A stretch of 64,000 nucleotides of DNA from Anaerolineae bacterium (GCA_003327455.1 QOQU01000003.1:124001-188000), one strand, 5' to 3'. Positions 16,287 to 25,459 are shown, numbered from the stretch's first letter. The notes: a model not told the origin generated them from the sequence alone. A program made the numbers and translations.

Positions 16287-17401
16287 AAATCGAACAAATT
16301 GATCTTCTTCATTTACGCATGCCTTTGCGTTCACCCTTTGAGACCTCTTTTGGACGCAGCATTAACCGTGATTGTTTGCTCATCGTCGTCAAGGCGGATG
16401 GTTTAGAGGGCTATGGAGAGTGCGTCGCCGATTGGGAGCCAGGCTATTCATCTGAGACGGTTGGTACGGAGTGGCATATTCTCAAAGAATTCATCCTGCC
16501 TTGCGTTGTTGATGCTGAAATTGATCATCCGCAAGCGTTGCGTGACAAAGTTAAGTGGATCCGCGGTCATCGAATGGCAAAAGCCGGGCTGGAAATGGCT
16601 TTGTGGGACCTTTTCGGCAAGCTGAGGGGGCAGTCATTAAAAAAATTGTTAGGTGGCCAGCGCGATCGGGTTGAGGTAGGGGTTTCGGTTGGTCTTCAGG
16701 AGTCTCCTGAAAAATTGGTCGAGGTTGTAGAGGGTTATCTGCAACAGGGTTACCGTCGGGTTAAACTAAAGATCAAACCAGGCAGAGATATTGCCGATGT
16801 GCAGGCTGTGCGGCAGGCGTTTCCCACTTTACGCCTGCAGGTAGATGCCAACTCGGCTTATACTCTGGAAAATGCGCATACATTAAAACCCCTGGATGAA
16901 CTAAATCTCCTTCTGATCGAACAACCTTTGGATGAAGAAGATCTCTGGGATCATCACCTTTTGCAAAGAAATTTCAAAACGCCAATCTGTCTAGATGAAA
17001 GCATCCTTTCCCTGCAACATGCTCGCCAGGCGTTAGAGGTGGGTTCTTGCCGCATCATTAACATTAAAGCCGGAAGGGTAGGGGGCTTAAGTGAAGCCGT
17101 TGCAATCCATGATCATTGTCTATCGAAGGGGGTTGCCGTGTGGTGTGGGGGAATGTTAGAAACCGGTGTGGGTCGGGCGTCTAATCTGGCCTTGGCAAGC
17201 CTGCCTGGCTTTACCTTGCCGGGCGACATCTCGGCAACCGACCGTTATTACGATGAAGATATCACCCAGGAGTGCTTTGTCCTCAACCCGGATAGCACCA
17301 TCGATATCCCAGAGAAAACGGGTTTGGGGGTGACATTGAATCGCCAGGCTCTAAAAAAATATCAACTCGAGGTATTTTCGTCACGAAATCTTGTAAAATA
17401 A
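16283..17401 (+). CDS. Enolase-superfamily o-succinylbenzoate synthase / N-succinylamino-acid racemase
   Basis: A 372-aa muconate-lactonizing subgroup enzyme. The catalytic lysine pair is in KLKIKPG (KxK), the metal ligands are in DANSAYT, IEQPL and LDESI, and the opposite catalytic lysine is in INIKAGRVGG. This matches the OSBS/NSAR family. No other menaquinone gene is nearby, and the upstream neighbour is a GNAT acyltransferase overlapping by four bases, so N-succinylamino-acid racemase is favoured over MenC. Both activities can reside in one protein. The expected third enzyme, a desuccinylase, is not in the window. Confidence 0.82.
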   Translation: MKIEQIDLLHLRMPLRSPFETSFGRSINRDCLLIVVKADGLEGYGECVADWEPGYSSETVGTEWHILKEFILPCVVDAEIDHPQALRDKVKWIRGHRMAKAGLEMALWDLFGKLRGQSLKKLLGGQRDRVEVGVSVGLQESPEKLVEVVEGYLQQGYRRVKLKIKPGRDIADVQAVRQAFPTLRLQVDANSAYTLENAHTLKPLDELNLLLIEQPLDEEDLWDHHLLQRNFKTPICLDESILSLQHARQALEVGSCRIINIKAGRVGGLSEAVAIHDHCLSKGVAVWCGGMLETGVGRASNLALASLPGFTLPGDISATDRYYDEDITQECFVLNPDSTIDIPEKTGLGVTLNRQALKKYQLEVFSSRNLVK

Positions 17402-17402
17402 A

Positions 17403-17431
17403 TTGCCTTCTTTGCCTCCTTAAGCTATACT
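17403..17431 (+). promoter_or_regulatory. Promoter of the cyclase-family gene
   Basis: TTGCCT (17403-17408), a 17-base spacer and TATACT (17426-17431) lie 25 bases before the ATG at 17456. The gene also has its own GGAGG ribosome site, so it starts a separate transcript. Confidence 0.65.
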
Positions 17432-17455
17432 ATTTATTAAGAAACGGAGGAAGTC

Positions 17456-18088
17456 ATGCGAATTTATGATATTACCCTCACCCTGTCTGACGAGATTCCT
17501 ACCTGGCCGGGCGATCCGAAGTTCAATATGGAACGGTTTGACAAGATCGAAGCCGGAGATAATACCAACACCACTCGCTTTGAGATGAGTGCTCATACCG
17601 GCACCCATGTGGATGCACCGTATCATTTTATCAATCATGGCAAGGGAGTGGATCAGCTTTCGTTGAAGGTTCTTACGGGTCGGGTGTATGTTCTTCATCT
17701 CCCTGACGTTGATGTAGTGACCGCAGCAGATTTGGAGAAAGCGGATATACCACCACGCACCCGCCGTTTGCTCATCCGCACGCGCAATAGTGAGTATTGG
17801 GCAAAAGGTGTAAAGGAATTTCAAACCGATTTTGTGGGTTTGACTGCCGATGCTGCTGACTATCTGGTGAAGCGAGGTGTCAAACTGGTGGGTGTAGACT
17901 ATCTTTCGGTAGCGCCATATAAACAAAGCCGCCCGACGCATGAGATCCTGTTGCGGGCAAACGTGATCATCGTCGAAGGGTTAAACCTGGCCGAGGTAGC
18001 GCAAGGACGGTATATGCTTTATTGTTTACCGCTCAAATTGAAAGGTGCAGACGGAGCCCCTGCCAGGGCGATCTTGATCGGGGTCTGA
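17456..18088 (+). CDS. Cyclase-family metal hydrolase (kynurenine formamidase-like)
   Basis: A 210-aa protein of the cyclase family (Pfam Cyclase), which includes bacterial kynurenine formamidase, isatin hydrolase and polyketide cyclases. The metal-binding motif HTGTHVDAPYHF is at about residues 49-60, and GVDYLSVAP follows in the second half. The start codon has GGAGG 5 bases upstream and its own promoter. The neighbours do not include tryptophan dioxygenase or other kynurenine genes, so the substrate stays open. Confidence 0.8.
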   Translation: MRIYDITLTLSDEIPTWPGDPKFNMERFDKIEAGDNTNTTRFEMSAHTGTHVDAPYHFINHGKGVDQLSLKVLTGRVYVLHLPDVDVVTAADLEKADIPPRTRRLLIRTRNSEYWAKGVKEFQTDFVGLTADAADYLVKRGVKLVGVDYLSVAPYKQSRPTHEILLRANVIIVEGLNLAEVAQGRYMLYCLPLKLKGADGAPARAILIGV

Positions 18089-18108
18089 AAACGTCAGCGG
18101 GTAAGGCA

Positions 18109-18651
18109 ATGAGGCGTTCGCTAGCCTTTCTCTCGCTCTTTCTTTGTCTGATTGGGATGACAGGTTGTCAAACAGCATCTGTTGGTTCATCTAGTGAGGA
18201 GGTCAAGATGAACATTGAGATCATCAGCACTGCGTTTGCTCCAAATGGGATTATTCCCAGGCGCCATACCTGTGATGGTGAAAACCTATCACCGCCGTTG
18301 TTGTGGAAGAACATTCCACCCAACACCCAATCCCTGGCGATCATCATGGACGATCCAGATGCCCCAATCGGCACGTTCGTTCATTGGGTGGTCTTCAATA
18401 TTCCTCCTGAAGTAACGGAATTCTCTGAGGGCGAAAAGGGGATTGGTGTGGAAGGAATTAACGATTTTCGCAAGGTTGGCTATGGAGGTCCATGTCCGCC
18501 ACGTGGCAGCAACCACCGCTATTTCTTCAAAATCTATGCTTTAGACACCAAATTGGCTCTGGACTCAAGAGCAACCAAGAAGGACCTCGAGAAAGCCATG
18601 CAAGGGCATATCCTGGCTCAAGGGGAACTGATTGGGCGTTATGGGCGCTGA
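18109..18651 (+). CDS. PEBP-family (YbhB/YbcL) lipoprotein
   Basis: A phosphatidylethanolamine-binding-protein-like domain (Raf kinase inhibitor-like), with DDPDAPIGTFVHWVVFNIP and GPCPPRGSNHRYFFKIYAL motifs of the ligand pocket. The ATG at 18109 gives a signal peptide with a hydrophobic core and a lipobox ending in Cys20 (MTGC), so the 180-aa product would be a surface lipoprotein. An internal ATG at 18208 has a much stronger ribosome site (GAGGAGGT, 6 bases away) and would give a 147-aa cytoplasmic form of the usual family length. The ligand is unknown. It is 20 bases after the cyclase gene and probably cotranscribed. Confidence 0.8.
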   Translation: MRRSLAFLSLFLCLIGMTGCQTASVGSSSEEVKMNIEIISTAFAPNGIIPRRHTCDGENLSPPLLWKNIPPNTQSLAIIMDDPDAPIGTFVHWVVFNIPPEVTEFSEGEKGIGVEGINDFRKVGYGGPCPPRGSNHRYFFKIYALDTKLALDSRATKKDLEKAMQGHILAQGELIGRYGR

Positions 18652-18680
18652 GCAGCCAGGCGCCCTCCTTTTGTTCTCGC

Positions 18681-19457
18681 CTAAGTTAGTTTGCCGAGCA
18701 GGGTTGCGCCACCATCGATGGTAATGATCTGACCGCGAATCATGCTGGCTTCGGGTGAACAGAGGAAGGCCACCAGGTGGGCGACATCCTCTGGAGTCAC
18801 CAGACGCCCGGCCGGGGTCTGCGCCAGAGCGGTTTCGATCAGTTTGGCGTCACTGCGAATGGCATCGAAATGCTGTAAGGCTTCGGTTTCCACCACGCCG
18901 GGTGAAACACCATTGACCACGATCTTCTTGGGCGCCAACTCCACTGCCAGGTAACGCACCAGCGCTTCGAGCGCGGCTTTGCTCGCTCCGACGACCACAT
19001 AGTCGGGCAAGACTCTTTGCGCACCCGGACTGGAAATGGCGACCATGGCGCCGCCGCCTGCTTTTTCCATCAGAGGGACAGCTTTTTGAGCACAAAATAG
19101 AAAGGCGCGGGCGTTGATGTTCAGGGTCCAATCCCAGCCTTTGGGGCGTTGTTGCAGAGCAGGGCGATTGTAGCCCGAGGCAGCGTTGTTGATAAAGAAG
19201 TCCAGTTTGCCAAATGTCCCCTCGATCGCCTGGAAGAGAGTTTCGATTTCATCCAGCTCACCCACGTTGGCTTTGACCAGCAGGGCTTTACGACCCAGTG
19301 CTTCGATCTGGCGTCGGGTTTCTTCAGCAGGTCGGGGATTACGAAAGTAGTTGACAATCACATCCGCCCCAAGGCGGGCAAACTCCAGGGCAATTGCCCG
19401 TCCGATTCCCCGTCCAGAACCGGTGACCAGACAAACACGATGCGTAAAATCGAACAT
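18681..19457 (-). CDS. fabL: Enoyl-[acyl-carrier-protein] reductase III (FabL-type SDR)
   Basis: A 258-aa short-chain dehydrogenase that should reduce enoyl-ACP in fatty acid elongation. GSGRGIGRA is the NADP loop. The catalytic Tyr and Lys are spaced Y-x6-K in DYVVVGASK, the enoyl-reductase pattern, not the Y-x3-K of ketoreductases. Segments such as NNAASGYNRP, WDWTLNINA and IRGQIITIDGG closely follow Bacillus FabL as I know it. A TATAAT on the minus strand sits 11 nt before the ATG with no ribosome site, suggesting a nearly leaderless message. It is transcribed alone, facing the PEBP gene. Confidence 0.85.
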   Translation of the reverse strand: MFDFTHRVCLVTGSGRGIGRAIALEFARLGADVIVNYFRNPRPAEETRRQIEALGRKALLVKANVGELDEIETLFQAIEGTFGKLDFFINNAASGYNRPALQQRPKGWDWTLNINARAFLFCAQKAVPLMEKAGGGAMVAISSPGAQRVLPDYVVVGASKAALEALVRYLAVELAPKKIVVNGVSPGVVETEALQHFDAIRSDAKLIETALAQTPAGRLVTPEDVAHLVAFLCSPEASMIRGQIITIDGGATLLGKLT

Positions 19458-19468
19458 TGCTGGAGTAA

Positions 19469-19474
19469 ATTATA
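19469..19474 (-). promoter_or_regulatory. -10 box (TATAAT) close to the fabL start
   Basis: On the minus strand TATAAT ends 11 nt before the fabL ATG, predicting a 5' leader of about 5 nt. No Shine-Dalgarno sequence and no good -35 are seen. Confidence 0.5.
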
Positions 19475-19501
19475 CCTTCTATCCAGGATCGAGTTGTTTT
19501 C

Positions 19502-20416
19502 CTATCCCTTCACAGCTCCAGCAGTCAGACCAGCGACAATGTATCTTTGAAGTAAAAGGGCTAATAGTATGGGGGGAATCGATCCAATAACTCCACCAGT
19601 TGCCATGAGCCCATAATCGGTTCCAAATTGAGAACTGAATTCGGTTATAACTACAGTGATGGTTTTTGCTTTTGAGGCGGTGAAGATCAGAGCCATAAAA
19701 AATTCATTCCATGATGAAAGGAAGGAAAAGGCAGAAACAGCAACGATACCAGGCCCGGATAAGGGCACGATAACTCTCACGAGGGATCCCAGACGAGTAC
19801 AGCCATCGATGAGAGCCGCCTCTTCGAGTTCTTTGGGCAAGGTCAAGAAGTAACTGTGCATAATCCATATCACCGTTGGCAACATGAATCCAGAATACAA
19901 TAACACCAGTCCATACCAACGGTCAATAAGGTTATATCGTTGCATCAAAATGTTTAAGGGGATGATGATGACAATGACAGGCAGCATTTGTGAGCCCAGA
20001 ATGCCAAATAAGAAATGGCGTTGTCCAGGAACAGTCATCCGTGCCAGGGCATAGGCTGCCATGGAACCGGCTATCACGCAGACGAGTGTGGTGGCAGAAC
20101 TGATCAATAATGAATTCAACAGGCCGCGCAGAAACTTTTCTACACCGGCAGGAAGCGTTTGAATCTCGGAGGAGCGGAGGAAGATGGCTCGATACCGAGC
20201 CAATGTAGGTTGATCGGGAAACCAATGAGGGGGTTTTGCAGAGAGTTCTGTTTGAGGAGATATACTGGAGATAACCATCCATATAAAGGGCGCTAAAACA
20301 GCAAAGAGGATCATGAACACAAGCAAATAGAGGATGATTCTTTGAATGAGATTCTGAATTTTATGATTTGAATGGCTGGCTGGAGAAAATCGAAAAAAAT
20401 CAGCCGCTTTTTTCAT
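19502..20416 (-). CDS. Sugar ABC transporter permease (MalG type)
   Basis: Integral membrane permease of a carbohydrate uptake (CUT1) importer, 304 aa with about six hydrophobic segments. The cytoplasmic EAA loop that contacts the ATPase is EEAALIDGCTRLGSLVRVIVP. The ATG at 20416 overlaps the upstream permease stop by four bases; the open frame further upstream is not used. It pairs with the MalF-type permease and the binding lipoprotein. No ATPase gene is present in this operon, so a shared MsmK-type ATPase encoded elsewhere is needed. Confidence 0.92.
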   Translation of the reverse strand: MKKAADFFRFSPASHSNHKIQNLIQRIILYLLVFMILFAVLAPFIWMVISSISPQTELSAKPPHWFPDQPTLARYRAIFLRSSEIQTLPAGVEKFLRGLLNSLLISSATTLVCVIAGSMAAYALARMTVPGQRHFLFGILGSQMLPVIVIIIPLNILMQRYNLIDRWYGLVLLYSGFMLPTVIWIMHSYFLTLPKELEEAALIDGCTRLGSLVRVIVPLSGPGIVAVSAFSFLSSWNEFFMALIFTASKAKTITVVITEFSSQFGTDYGLMATGGVIGSIPPILLALLLQRYIVAGLTAGAVKG

Positions 20417-21324
20417 TGGTTTATATCCTCTCGATAAAGGGCTCGTTGGTATAGAATGACGAGGATGATGATGACCAATGTCATCAGGTAAGCTACAGCA
20501 GCCCCGCGTCCCAGGTTCAGGGATACAAAAGCTTTCAAATACGTGTAATAACCGATTACGCTTGTCCCACCAGCAGGTCCTCCGGCAGTTAAAGTGTAGA
20601 TCAAATCGAAGCTTTTCAATGCCCAAATTGTACGCAAGGAAAGTGCCACAAACAGGGTGGGGCGAATCAGGGGAAGAGTAATTCGAAATAGGGATTGAAG
20701 GGAACCACAGCCATCGACCATCGCTGCTTCATATAAGTCTTTTGGTATGGTTTGTAGGGCAGCGAGGAAGAGAAGCATAATAAAGGGGGTCTCTTTCCAC
20801 GTGTCAGCTAAGATACACATGAATAACGCTGTTTTGGGATTGCCTAACCAGATAATATAATTTTGAATAATACCCATTGAAAACAAGACGCCGTTGAGGG
20901 CTCCATAGGCTGGGTTGAGAATCCACTTCCACATAATCCCGTTGACTACGGCAGGAATTGCCCACGGGACTAAAGCTATAACACGGACCAGATTTTTCCC
21001 TTTGAAATCTCGATTGAGCAACAGGGCAAGGGCAACACCGAGGGTAATTTCGATTGAGACTGCTCCAAGGACGAAAATAGCTGTGATACGCGCACTTTGC
21101 CAAAAAGCAGGGTCTTGCAAGACATGAAGATAATTTGCCAAACCGATAAAAGGAAAACCGGATTGGGGTTTTGTTAAATCCCAGGCGCGCAGACTTATAA
21201 GGAAAGAATTGATCAGTGGATAAAAGGTCACCAAAGTCATAATCAGCACAGCAGGAGCCATTAGAAAAGCAATCACTGCAAGATCTTCTCGCTTTTTCCG
21301 ACTCCACTTATGGAACATTAACAT
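20413..21324 (-). CDS. Sugar ABC transporter permease (MalF type)
   Basis: Second permease of the CUT1 importer, 303 aa with about six transmembrane segments, the first near residues 17-40. The EAA loop is EAAMVDGCGSLQSLFRITLPL. The start has an AGAGG-like ribosome site. It follows the solute-binding protein gene by 84 bases and overlaps the next permease (ATGA). Substrate cannot be told from the permease; the SIS, ROK and GntR genes in the operon suggest an amino sugar or its derivative. Confidence 0.92.
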   Translation of the reverse strand: MLMFHKWSRKKREDLAVIAFLMAPAVLIMTLVTFYPLINSFLISLRAWDLTKPQSGFPFIGLANYLHVLQDPAFWQSARITAIFVLGAVSIEITLGVALALLLNRDFKGKNLVRVIALVPWAIPAVVNGIMWKWILNPAYGALNGVLFSMGIIQNYIIWLGNPKTALFMCILADTWKETPFIMLLFLAALQTIPKDLYEAAMVDGCGSLQSLFRITLPLIRPTLFVALSLRTIWALKSFDLIYTLTAGGPAGGTSVIGYYTYLKAFVSLNLGRGAAVAYLMTLVIIILVILYQRALYREDINQ

Positions 21325-21408
21325 GCCTCTATCCTTACCTATGGATTTGGAAGTAACTTTGAAATCAGGGGAAAGCTCATTGAGCTTTCCCCTGTGCAGA
21401 TTTAAGAA

Positions 21409-22770
21409 TTATTGACTGCGCAATCGTTCAGTTTCAGCAACAAGCCAGTCAACTGCCTCTTGCGGAGTTTTTGTTCCTGACATGACTTCTTGAACGGCGG
21501 AAGCAGCTAAGCGACGCCATTCATCGAACCAGGGCACAGTAGGTACAAAACGACCGTAGTTCAATTGAGCAGCCAATTCGGTGAAACCAGGCCAGGCTGC
21601 GGCGATTTCTGCATCTTCATATAGAGCGATTCGAGTGGGCATATTTGCACCCTCGATAGCATGATGCTTTTGCGCTTCAGCACTGGTCAGATAGACGATG
21701 AACTGTTTTGCTTCTTCCTTGTGGGTGGATGTTTTCAAAACCCCGAGCCCGCCTGCATAGAGATATGCAGCGCTTCGCACCTCTCCTGCACCCGGCACTA
21801 AGATGTAACCCACCTTACCGGTGATCGTGGACAGGTCGGGGTTTCGGTTAGCCTGGGTGGATGCCCATGTGGAGTCGAGTAAGAAAGCCGTGTTTCCACT
21901 ACCAAAGACGATCAAGGTTTCGTAGTCATCCATGGCGACGCCAGCAGGATTGAAATATCCGTTATCAACTCCATCTTTCAAGAACTGAAAAGCATCCAGT
22001 GCTGCCGTGCTATTTTGAAAGATTGGAGCACCATTTTCATCAAAGAACTCACCACCGCGACTCAAAACCATTGTCCCCCAGTTATAATAGAAATTGCCGG
22101 GGAACTTTGCCGAAGGCGTGAAGCAAAACTCGGCCGCTGCGCTCTCCTTGATCTTTTTGCATGCGGCCATAAAGTCGTCCCATGTCACAATACCGGCAGG
22201 GTCAACCCCGGCTTTTTCTAAAATTTCCTTATTGTAGGACATGTGGGCTCCACCTGCATACCAGGGCATGGCAAGTAGTTGTCCATCAAAGGTATAGAAA
22301 TCAACCACAGTTGGCAACCAGTTCGGCTTTTCGGATTCGGGCATAAGGTCATTGATTGGCTCAAACCAACCACCCGCAGCAAGCTTTGGAGCATCGGCTG
22401 ATGGCATAAAGACGATATCATAACCTCCTCCACCAGAAGCCAGGGTAGTCAGCGTTTTATTGGTGATTTCGTTCCATGCCACAAAATCTACGGCAACCTT
22501 AATGCCCGTTTCTTGCTCAAATTGGGCAGCATATTTTGCAACATTCCCACCTTCGTCAGGACGTACTAACATACGAATTGTGACGCTTTCTGCCTGAGTT
22601 GGTTGCGGTGCAGGCTCTGTGGGTTGCTCTATTGTTTCCTGTGTCGGAGCCTGGGGAGGCTCGGTTTCAGCAGGAACCGCAGGGGTTGCTTCGGTTGTGG
22701 GCGCGCAAGCTGCCATTGCTAGACTCAGCACCACAATGAAGGTAATAAAAAACAATACTTTGGTTTTCAT
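21409..22770 (-). CDS. Extracellular solute-binding lipoprotein of a sugar ABC transporter
   Basis: Captures substrate outside the membrane for the two permeases; 453 aa. The ATG at 22770 has GAGGAG upstream and gives a lipoprotein signal peptide with the modified Cys22 after MAA. A low-complexity Pro/Thr/Glu linker of about 40 residues follows, typical of tethered binding proteins in monoderm-like envelopes. The rest is a family 1 binding protein with a GGGGYDIVFMPSAD segment. The open frame upstream of 22770 has no ribosome site and is not used. Confidence 0.92.
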   Translation of the reverse strand: MKTKVLFFITFIVVLSLAMAACAPTTEATPAVPAETEPPQAPTQETIEQPTEPAPQPTQAESVTIRMLVRPDEGGNVAKYAAQFEQETGIKVAVDFVAWNEITNKTLTTLASGGGGYDIVFMPSADAPKLAAGGWFEPINDLMPESEKPNWLPTVVDFYTFDGQLLAMPWYAGGAHMSYNKEILEKAGVDPAGIVTWDDFMAACKKIKESAAAEFCFTPSAKFPGNFYYNWGTMVLSRGGEFFDENGAPIFQNSTAALDAFQFLKDGVDNGYFNPAGVAMDDYETLIVFGSGNTAFLLDSTWASTQANRNPDLSTITGKVGYILVPGAGEVRSAAYLYAGGLGVLKTSTHKEEAKQFIVYLTSAEAQKHHAIEGANMPTRIALYEDAEIAAAWPGFTELAAQLNYGRFVPTVPWFDEWRRLAASAVQEVMSGTKTPQEAVDWLVAETERLRSQ

Positions 22771-22841
22771 AGACTTCTCCTCAAGGTTTAATTTGTTGAT
22801 CTGGTATGTATTGACGATGGATATGGGCCTAAGGAATTCTT

Positions 22842-23876
22842 TTAAGCCTGTTGCACCTCCTTTCCTAAATTGAGTGTCTTCTCCTGTTCCAGGCGGTAGA
22901 ACAGAGCATAGGCTGCTCCTAACAGACCTGCCCGATTTCCTAAAGAGGAGACCAGGATTCTGACTTGTTGAGCGGAGAATGGTTGCGCATATTTCTGGAC
23001 AGTAGCTTGTATGCGGGGTATCCATTCAGCCGCATTGCAACCGACTCCTCCACCCAAGATAACAACATCGGGATTAACCAGGCTCACCACATTGGCGATA
23101 CCTATTCCTACCAACTCTGACCAATCGCTCAATATGTGTCTGGCTAGGGTATCTCCTTTGCTGGCAGCGGCAAAGATCTCCTTGGCAGTAACCTCGTGCC
23201 CGAATGCTTGCAAACTTGATGTTGAGCCTTGCTTTTTTGCTAAGAGAGCTTGAGCCTGGCGAGCTAGAGCTGGTCCAGCCACCCAGGCTTCCCATCTACC
23301 CAAAGCCTGTTCAATCTCCTGTTGAGAGGTTTGGGTATTTCTGATCACAAACCAACCAATTGCTCCGGCTAATCGGCTAGAGCCTCGGATTAGACGCTCA
23401 TTTAAAATTAGCCCACCCCCTACACCGGTGCCGATGATGATATTCATTAATGAGCGATAACCTCTCCCATTTCCTTGCCACCATTCACCCAATACTGCGG
23501 TATGACCGTCATATTCAATTCGGGTTGGTAGATTAAAATGTTGCTCTAATTTCGATCTGAGCGGTACGTTTCTCCAACCGTTTAAGTTCGGAGCCCAGAG
23601 AACTAAGTCGGTTTCTGATTCCAGCACGGCAGGGATTCCTATCCCAATGCCGGCTATTTCATCTCTGGATATTCGACTTTGTCGAATGATTTCTTCCAAT
23701 AGTTCAATAATCTGGACCATTCCTTCTTCAGGTCCAGACTGGACAGTTCTCTCTTGGTGGGAGAAGAGAATGCTGCCCGAATCATCAATTAGAGCTCCTG
23801 CTGTCTTCGTCCCACCCAGGTCGACGGCTAAAGCAGCTTTACCTTTTTGAGGTATCATGCCTAATGGAAGCTCCAT
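22842..23876 (-). CDS. ROK-family sugar kinase
   Basis: A 344-aa ROK protein. DLGGTKTAGALID near the N-terminus is the phosphate-binding motif, and GTGVGGGLILNERLIRG the second. The usual ROK zinc motif (GHxx…CxCGxxGC) is not seen: the region after GTGVGGG lacks the Cys cluster. There is no N-terminal helix-turn-helix, so it is a kinase rather than a repressor. GGAGG precedes the ATG, and it starts 2 bases after the GntR gene. It likely phosphorylates the sugar brought in by the ABC importer; glucose, N-acetylglucosamine and N-acetylmannosamine are all possible. Confidence 0.85.
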   Translation of the reverse strand: MELPLGMIPQKGKAALAVDLGGTKTAGALIDDSGSILFSHQERTVQSGPEEGMVQIIELLEEIIRQSRISRDEIAGIGIGIPAVLESETDLVLWAPNLNGWRNVPLRSKLEQHFNLPTRIEYDGHTAVLGEWWQGNGRGYRSLMNIIIGTGVGGGLILNERLIRGSSRLAGAIGWFVIRNTQTSQQEIEQALGRWEAWVAGPALARQAQALLAKKQGSTSSLQAFGHEVTAKEIFAAASKGDTLARHILSDWSELVGIGIANVVSLVNPDVVILGGGVGCNAAEWIPRIQATVQKYAQPFSAQQVRILVSSLGNRAGLLGAAYALFYRLEQEKTLNLGKEVQQA

Positions 23877-23878
23877 TG

Positions 23879-24640
23879 TTAGAGACCTCCGCTAAGATTA
23901 CCGATTCTTTGACGGCCAATATAGAGGGCTAATCCTTTACCCGGATAAATTGTGCGGACGCTTTCAACGATTTCGAAAGTTTCGGTAAATGTTAATCCCT
24001 TGACGACCAACACAGCTTCACCTGTTTTCAGGTTAAGCAGGTGAGCCTCTTCTGGTAATGCTGAAGCAGCTTCAACAACCGCCTCAGTCCAGGCAGGATA
24101 AATGTAGTATCGCTCTCGCAAAACCTCAAAGAGTGAACGATTGGTCAGGTTGACATTTTCCAGCCCCGGCACCATTCGGTAAGGAAGGTAGGCTGTTTGG
24201 AGAGCCACGGGGCGTTCATTAGCCAGACGGACGCGCTCCAATAGAAGGGCTGGGTCGCCAGGTTCCAGGTGTAATATGCGAGCAAGATTCTCATCGACAG
24301 AGATGATTTCCTGTTTCAGGATACGAGATCCCGGTATTAGTCCGCGAGATTTCATATCTTCGGTAAAACTGGTAAATCCCTGCACATCCCGCATCCGCGA
24401 TTCTGCAACGAAGGTGCCTCGACCTTGTTCCCGATACACCATACCACTCTTGAGAAGTTCTTGAATGGCCAGTCGGGCTGTGATGCGGCTAACGCCGAGC
24501 GCTTCAGCCAGTTCCCGTTCGGAGAGAAGCCTGTCGCCGGGTTTCAATTCACCACTCTCAATCTTTCGAACCAGTTGAGCTGAAAGTTGTAAGTAAAGAG
24601 GTATGTGACTGTTTTTATTGAGCGGCTGAACTAAAACCAT
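23879..24640 (-). CDS. GntR-family transcriptional regulator (HutC/UTRA subfamily)
   Basis: A 253-aa regulator. Residues about 10-75 form the GntR winged helix (GDRLLSERELAEALGVSRITARLAIQ region), and the C-terminal UTRA domain binds small effectors, often phosphosugars. AAGGAG precedes the ATG. It sits between the SIS genes and the transport genes, so it likely controls this operon and responds to a sugar phosphate made by it. An inverted repeat ATGGTT-N14-AACCAT (24673-24698) lies just upstream and could be an operator, but the spacing is long. Confidence 0.9.
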   Translation of the reverse strand: MVLVQPLNKNSHIPLYLQLSAQLVRKIESGELKPGDRLLSERELAEALGVSRITARLAIQELLKSGMVYREQGRGTFVAESRMRDVQGFTSFTEDMKSRGLIPGSRILKQEIISVDENLARILHLEPGDPALLLERVRLANERPVALQTAYLPYRMVPGLENVNLTNRSLFEVLRERYYIYPAWTEAVVEAASALPEEAHLLNLKTGEAVLVVKGLTFTETFEIVESVRTIYPGKGLALYIGRQRIGNLSGGL

Positions 24641-24721
24641 CCGGCTACTCCTTCTGGTGCCTGTTTATCGTAATGGTTTAGATTAAAATAGGAACCATAT
24701 TTGAATGTACTTAAGCAAATT

Positions 24722-25459
24722 TTATAGATAGTTTAGTCTTGAACGGTATAGGGACAACCAGCGCTCATTCATCTCTTCGCCACCATCGACATTGGCACTG
24801 CAGTAAACTGGTGGCTCAATACCTTTCTCCAGGAGCAGTTTGGCTGTCTCTACGACCAAAGCGTTCATCAAGGCAGCTCCGACAACCGTGGATGTGGCAC
24901 CAACCCTTTGGGGCAAGCCGCTGAGTTCGACAATTGCATCTCCAACTTCTCCACAATTATCCAATACTAAATCGGCTACATCCATTAATCGTAAACCTCT
25001 GGGATGGCGGGATGGAAATGCCTGGCTATGGGCTATGGAAGTCAAAGCAATCACTTTTACTCCTTTTGAACGGGCTACTTCGGCCAATTCGATCGCTACT
25101 GTGTTGCGTCCGGAGTTCGAGTGAATGATCAATAAATCCCCTGAGTTTATTTTATTTGCTTCAAAGAGAATGGCGGCATAACCACTCAATCGTTCCAAAG
25201 CGGTCTCCAGGGTAGCCGGGTTGGTAGAGGTTAATAAACCGGGGGCGAATATAGGGTTGACGGGAACCAGCCCTCCCGCCCGGTAAAACATTTCTTCTGC
25301 AATGATACCGGCGTGACCAGCTCCAAAGACATAAATAAGATTACCAGCGGAAATGACATCCGCCATCAAATGAGCAGCGTTCATAAGAGCTTCTTCTTGC
25401 TGCTGAAAGGCTCGTTCAAGTAAAGATTTGATGCAATCGTAATACTGAAATCTCGACAT
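24722..25459 (-). CDS. SIS-domain protein (COG4821 type), copy 2
   Basis: A 245-aa protein with one SIS (sugar isomerase) phosphosugar-binding domain. The segment YVFGAGHAGIIAEEMFYRAGG followed by VNPIF is characteristic of the UPF0309/COG4821 group, and IIHSNSGRNTVAIELA is the phosphate loop. Its neighbour upstream is a second, divergent SIS protein in tandem, 28 bases away. It likely binds or isomerises a phosphorylated amino sugar, but no activity is established for this group to my knowledge. Confidence 0.82.
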   Translation of the reverse strand: MSRFQYYDCIKSLLERAFQQQEEALMNAAHLMADVISAGNLIYVFGAGHAGIIAEEMFYRAGGLVPVNPIFAPGLLTSTNPATLETALERLSGYAAILFEANKINSGDLLIIHSNSGRNTVAIELAEVARSKGVKVIALTSIAHSQAFPSRHPRGLRLMDVADLVLDNCGEVGDAIVELSGLPQRVGATSTVVGAALMNALVVETAKLLLEKGIEPPVYCSANVDGGEEMNERWLSLYRSRLNYL

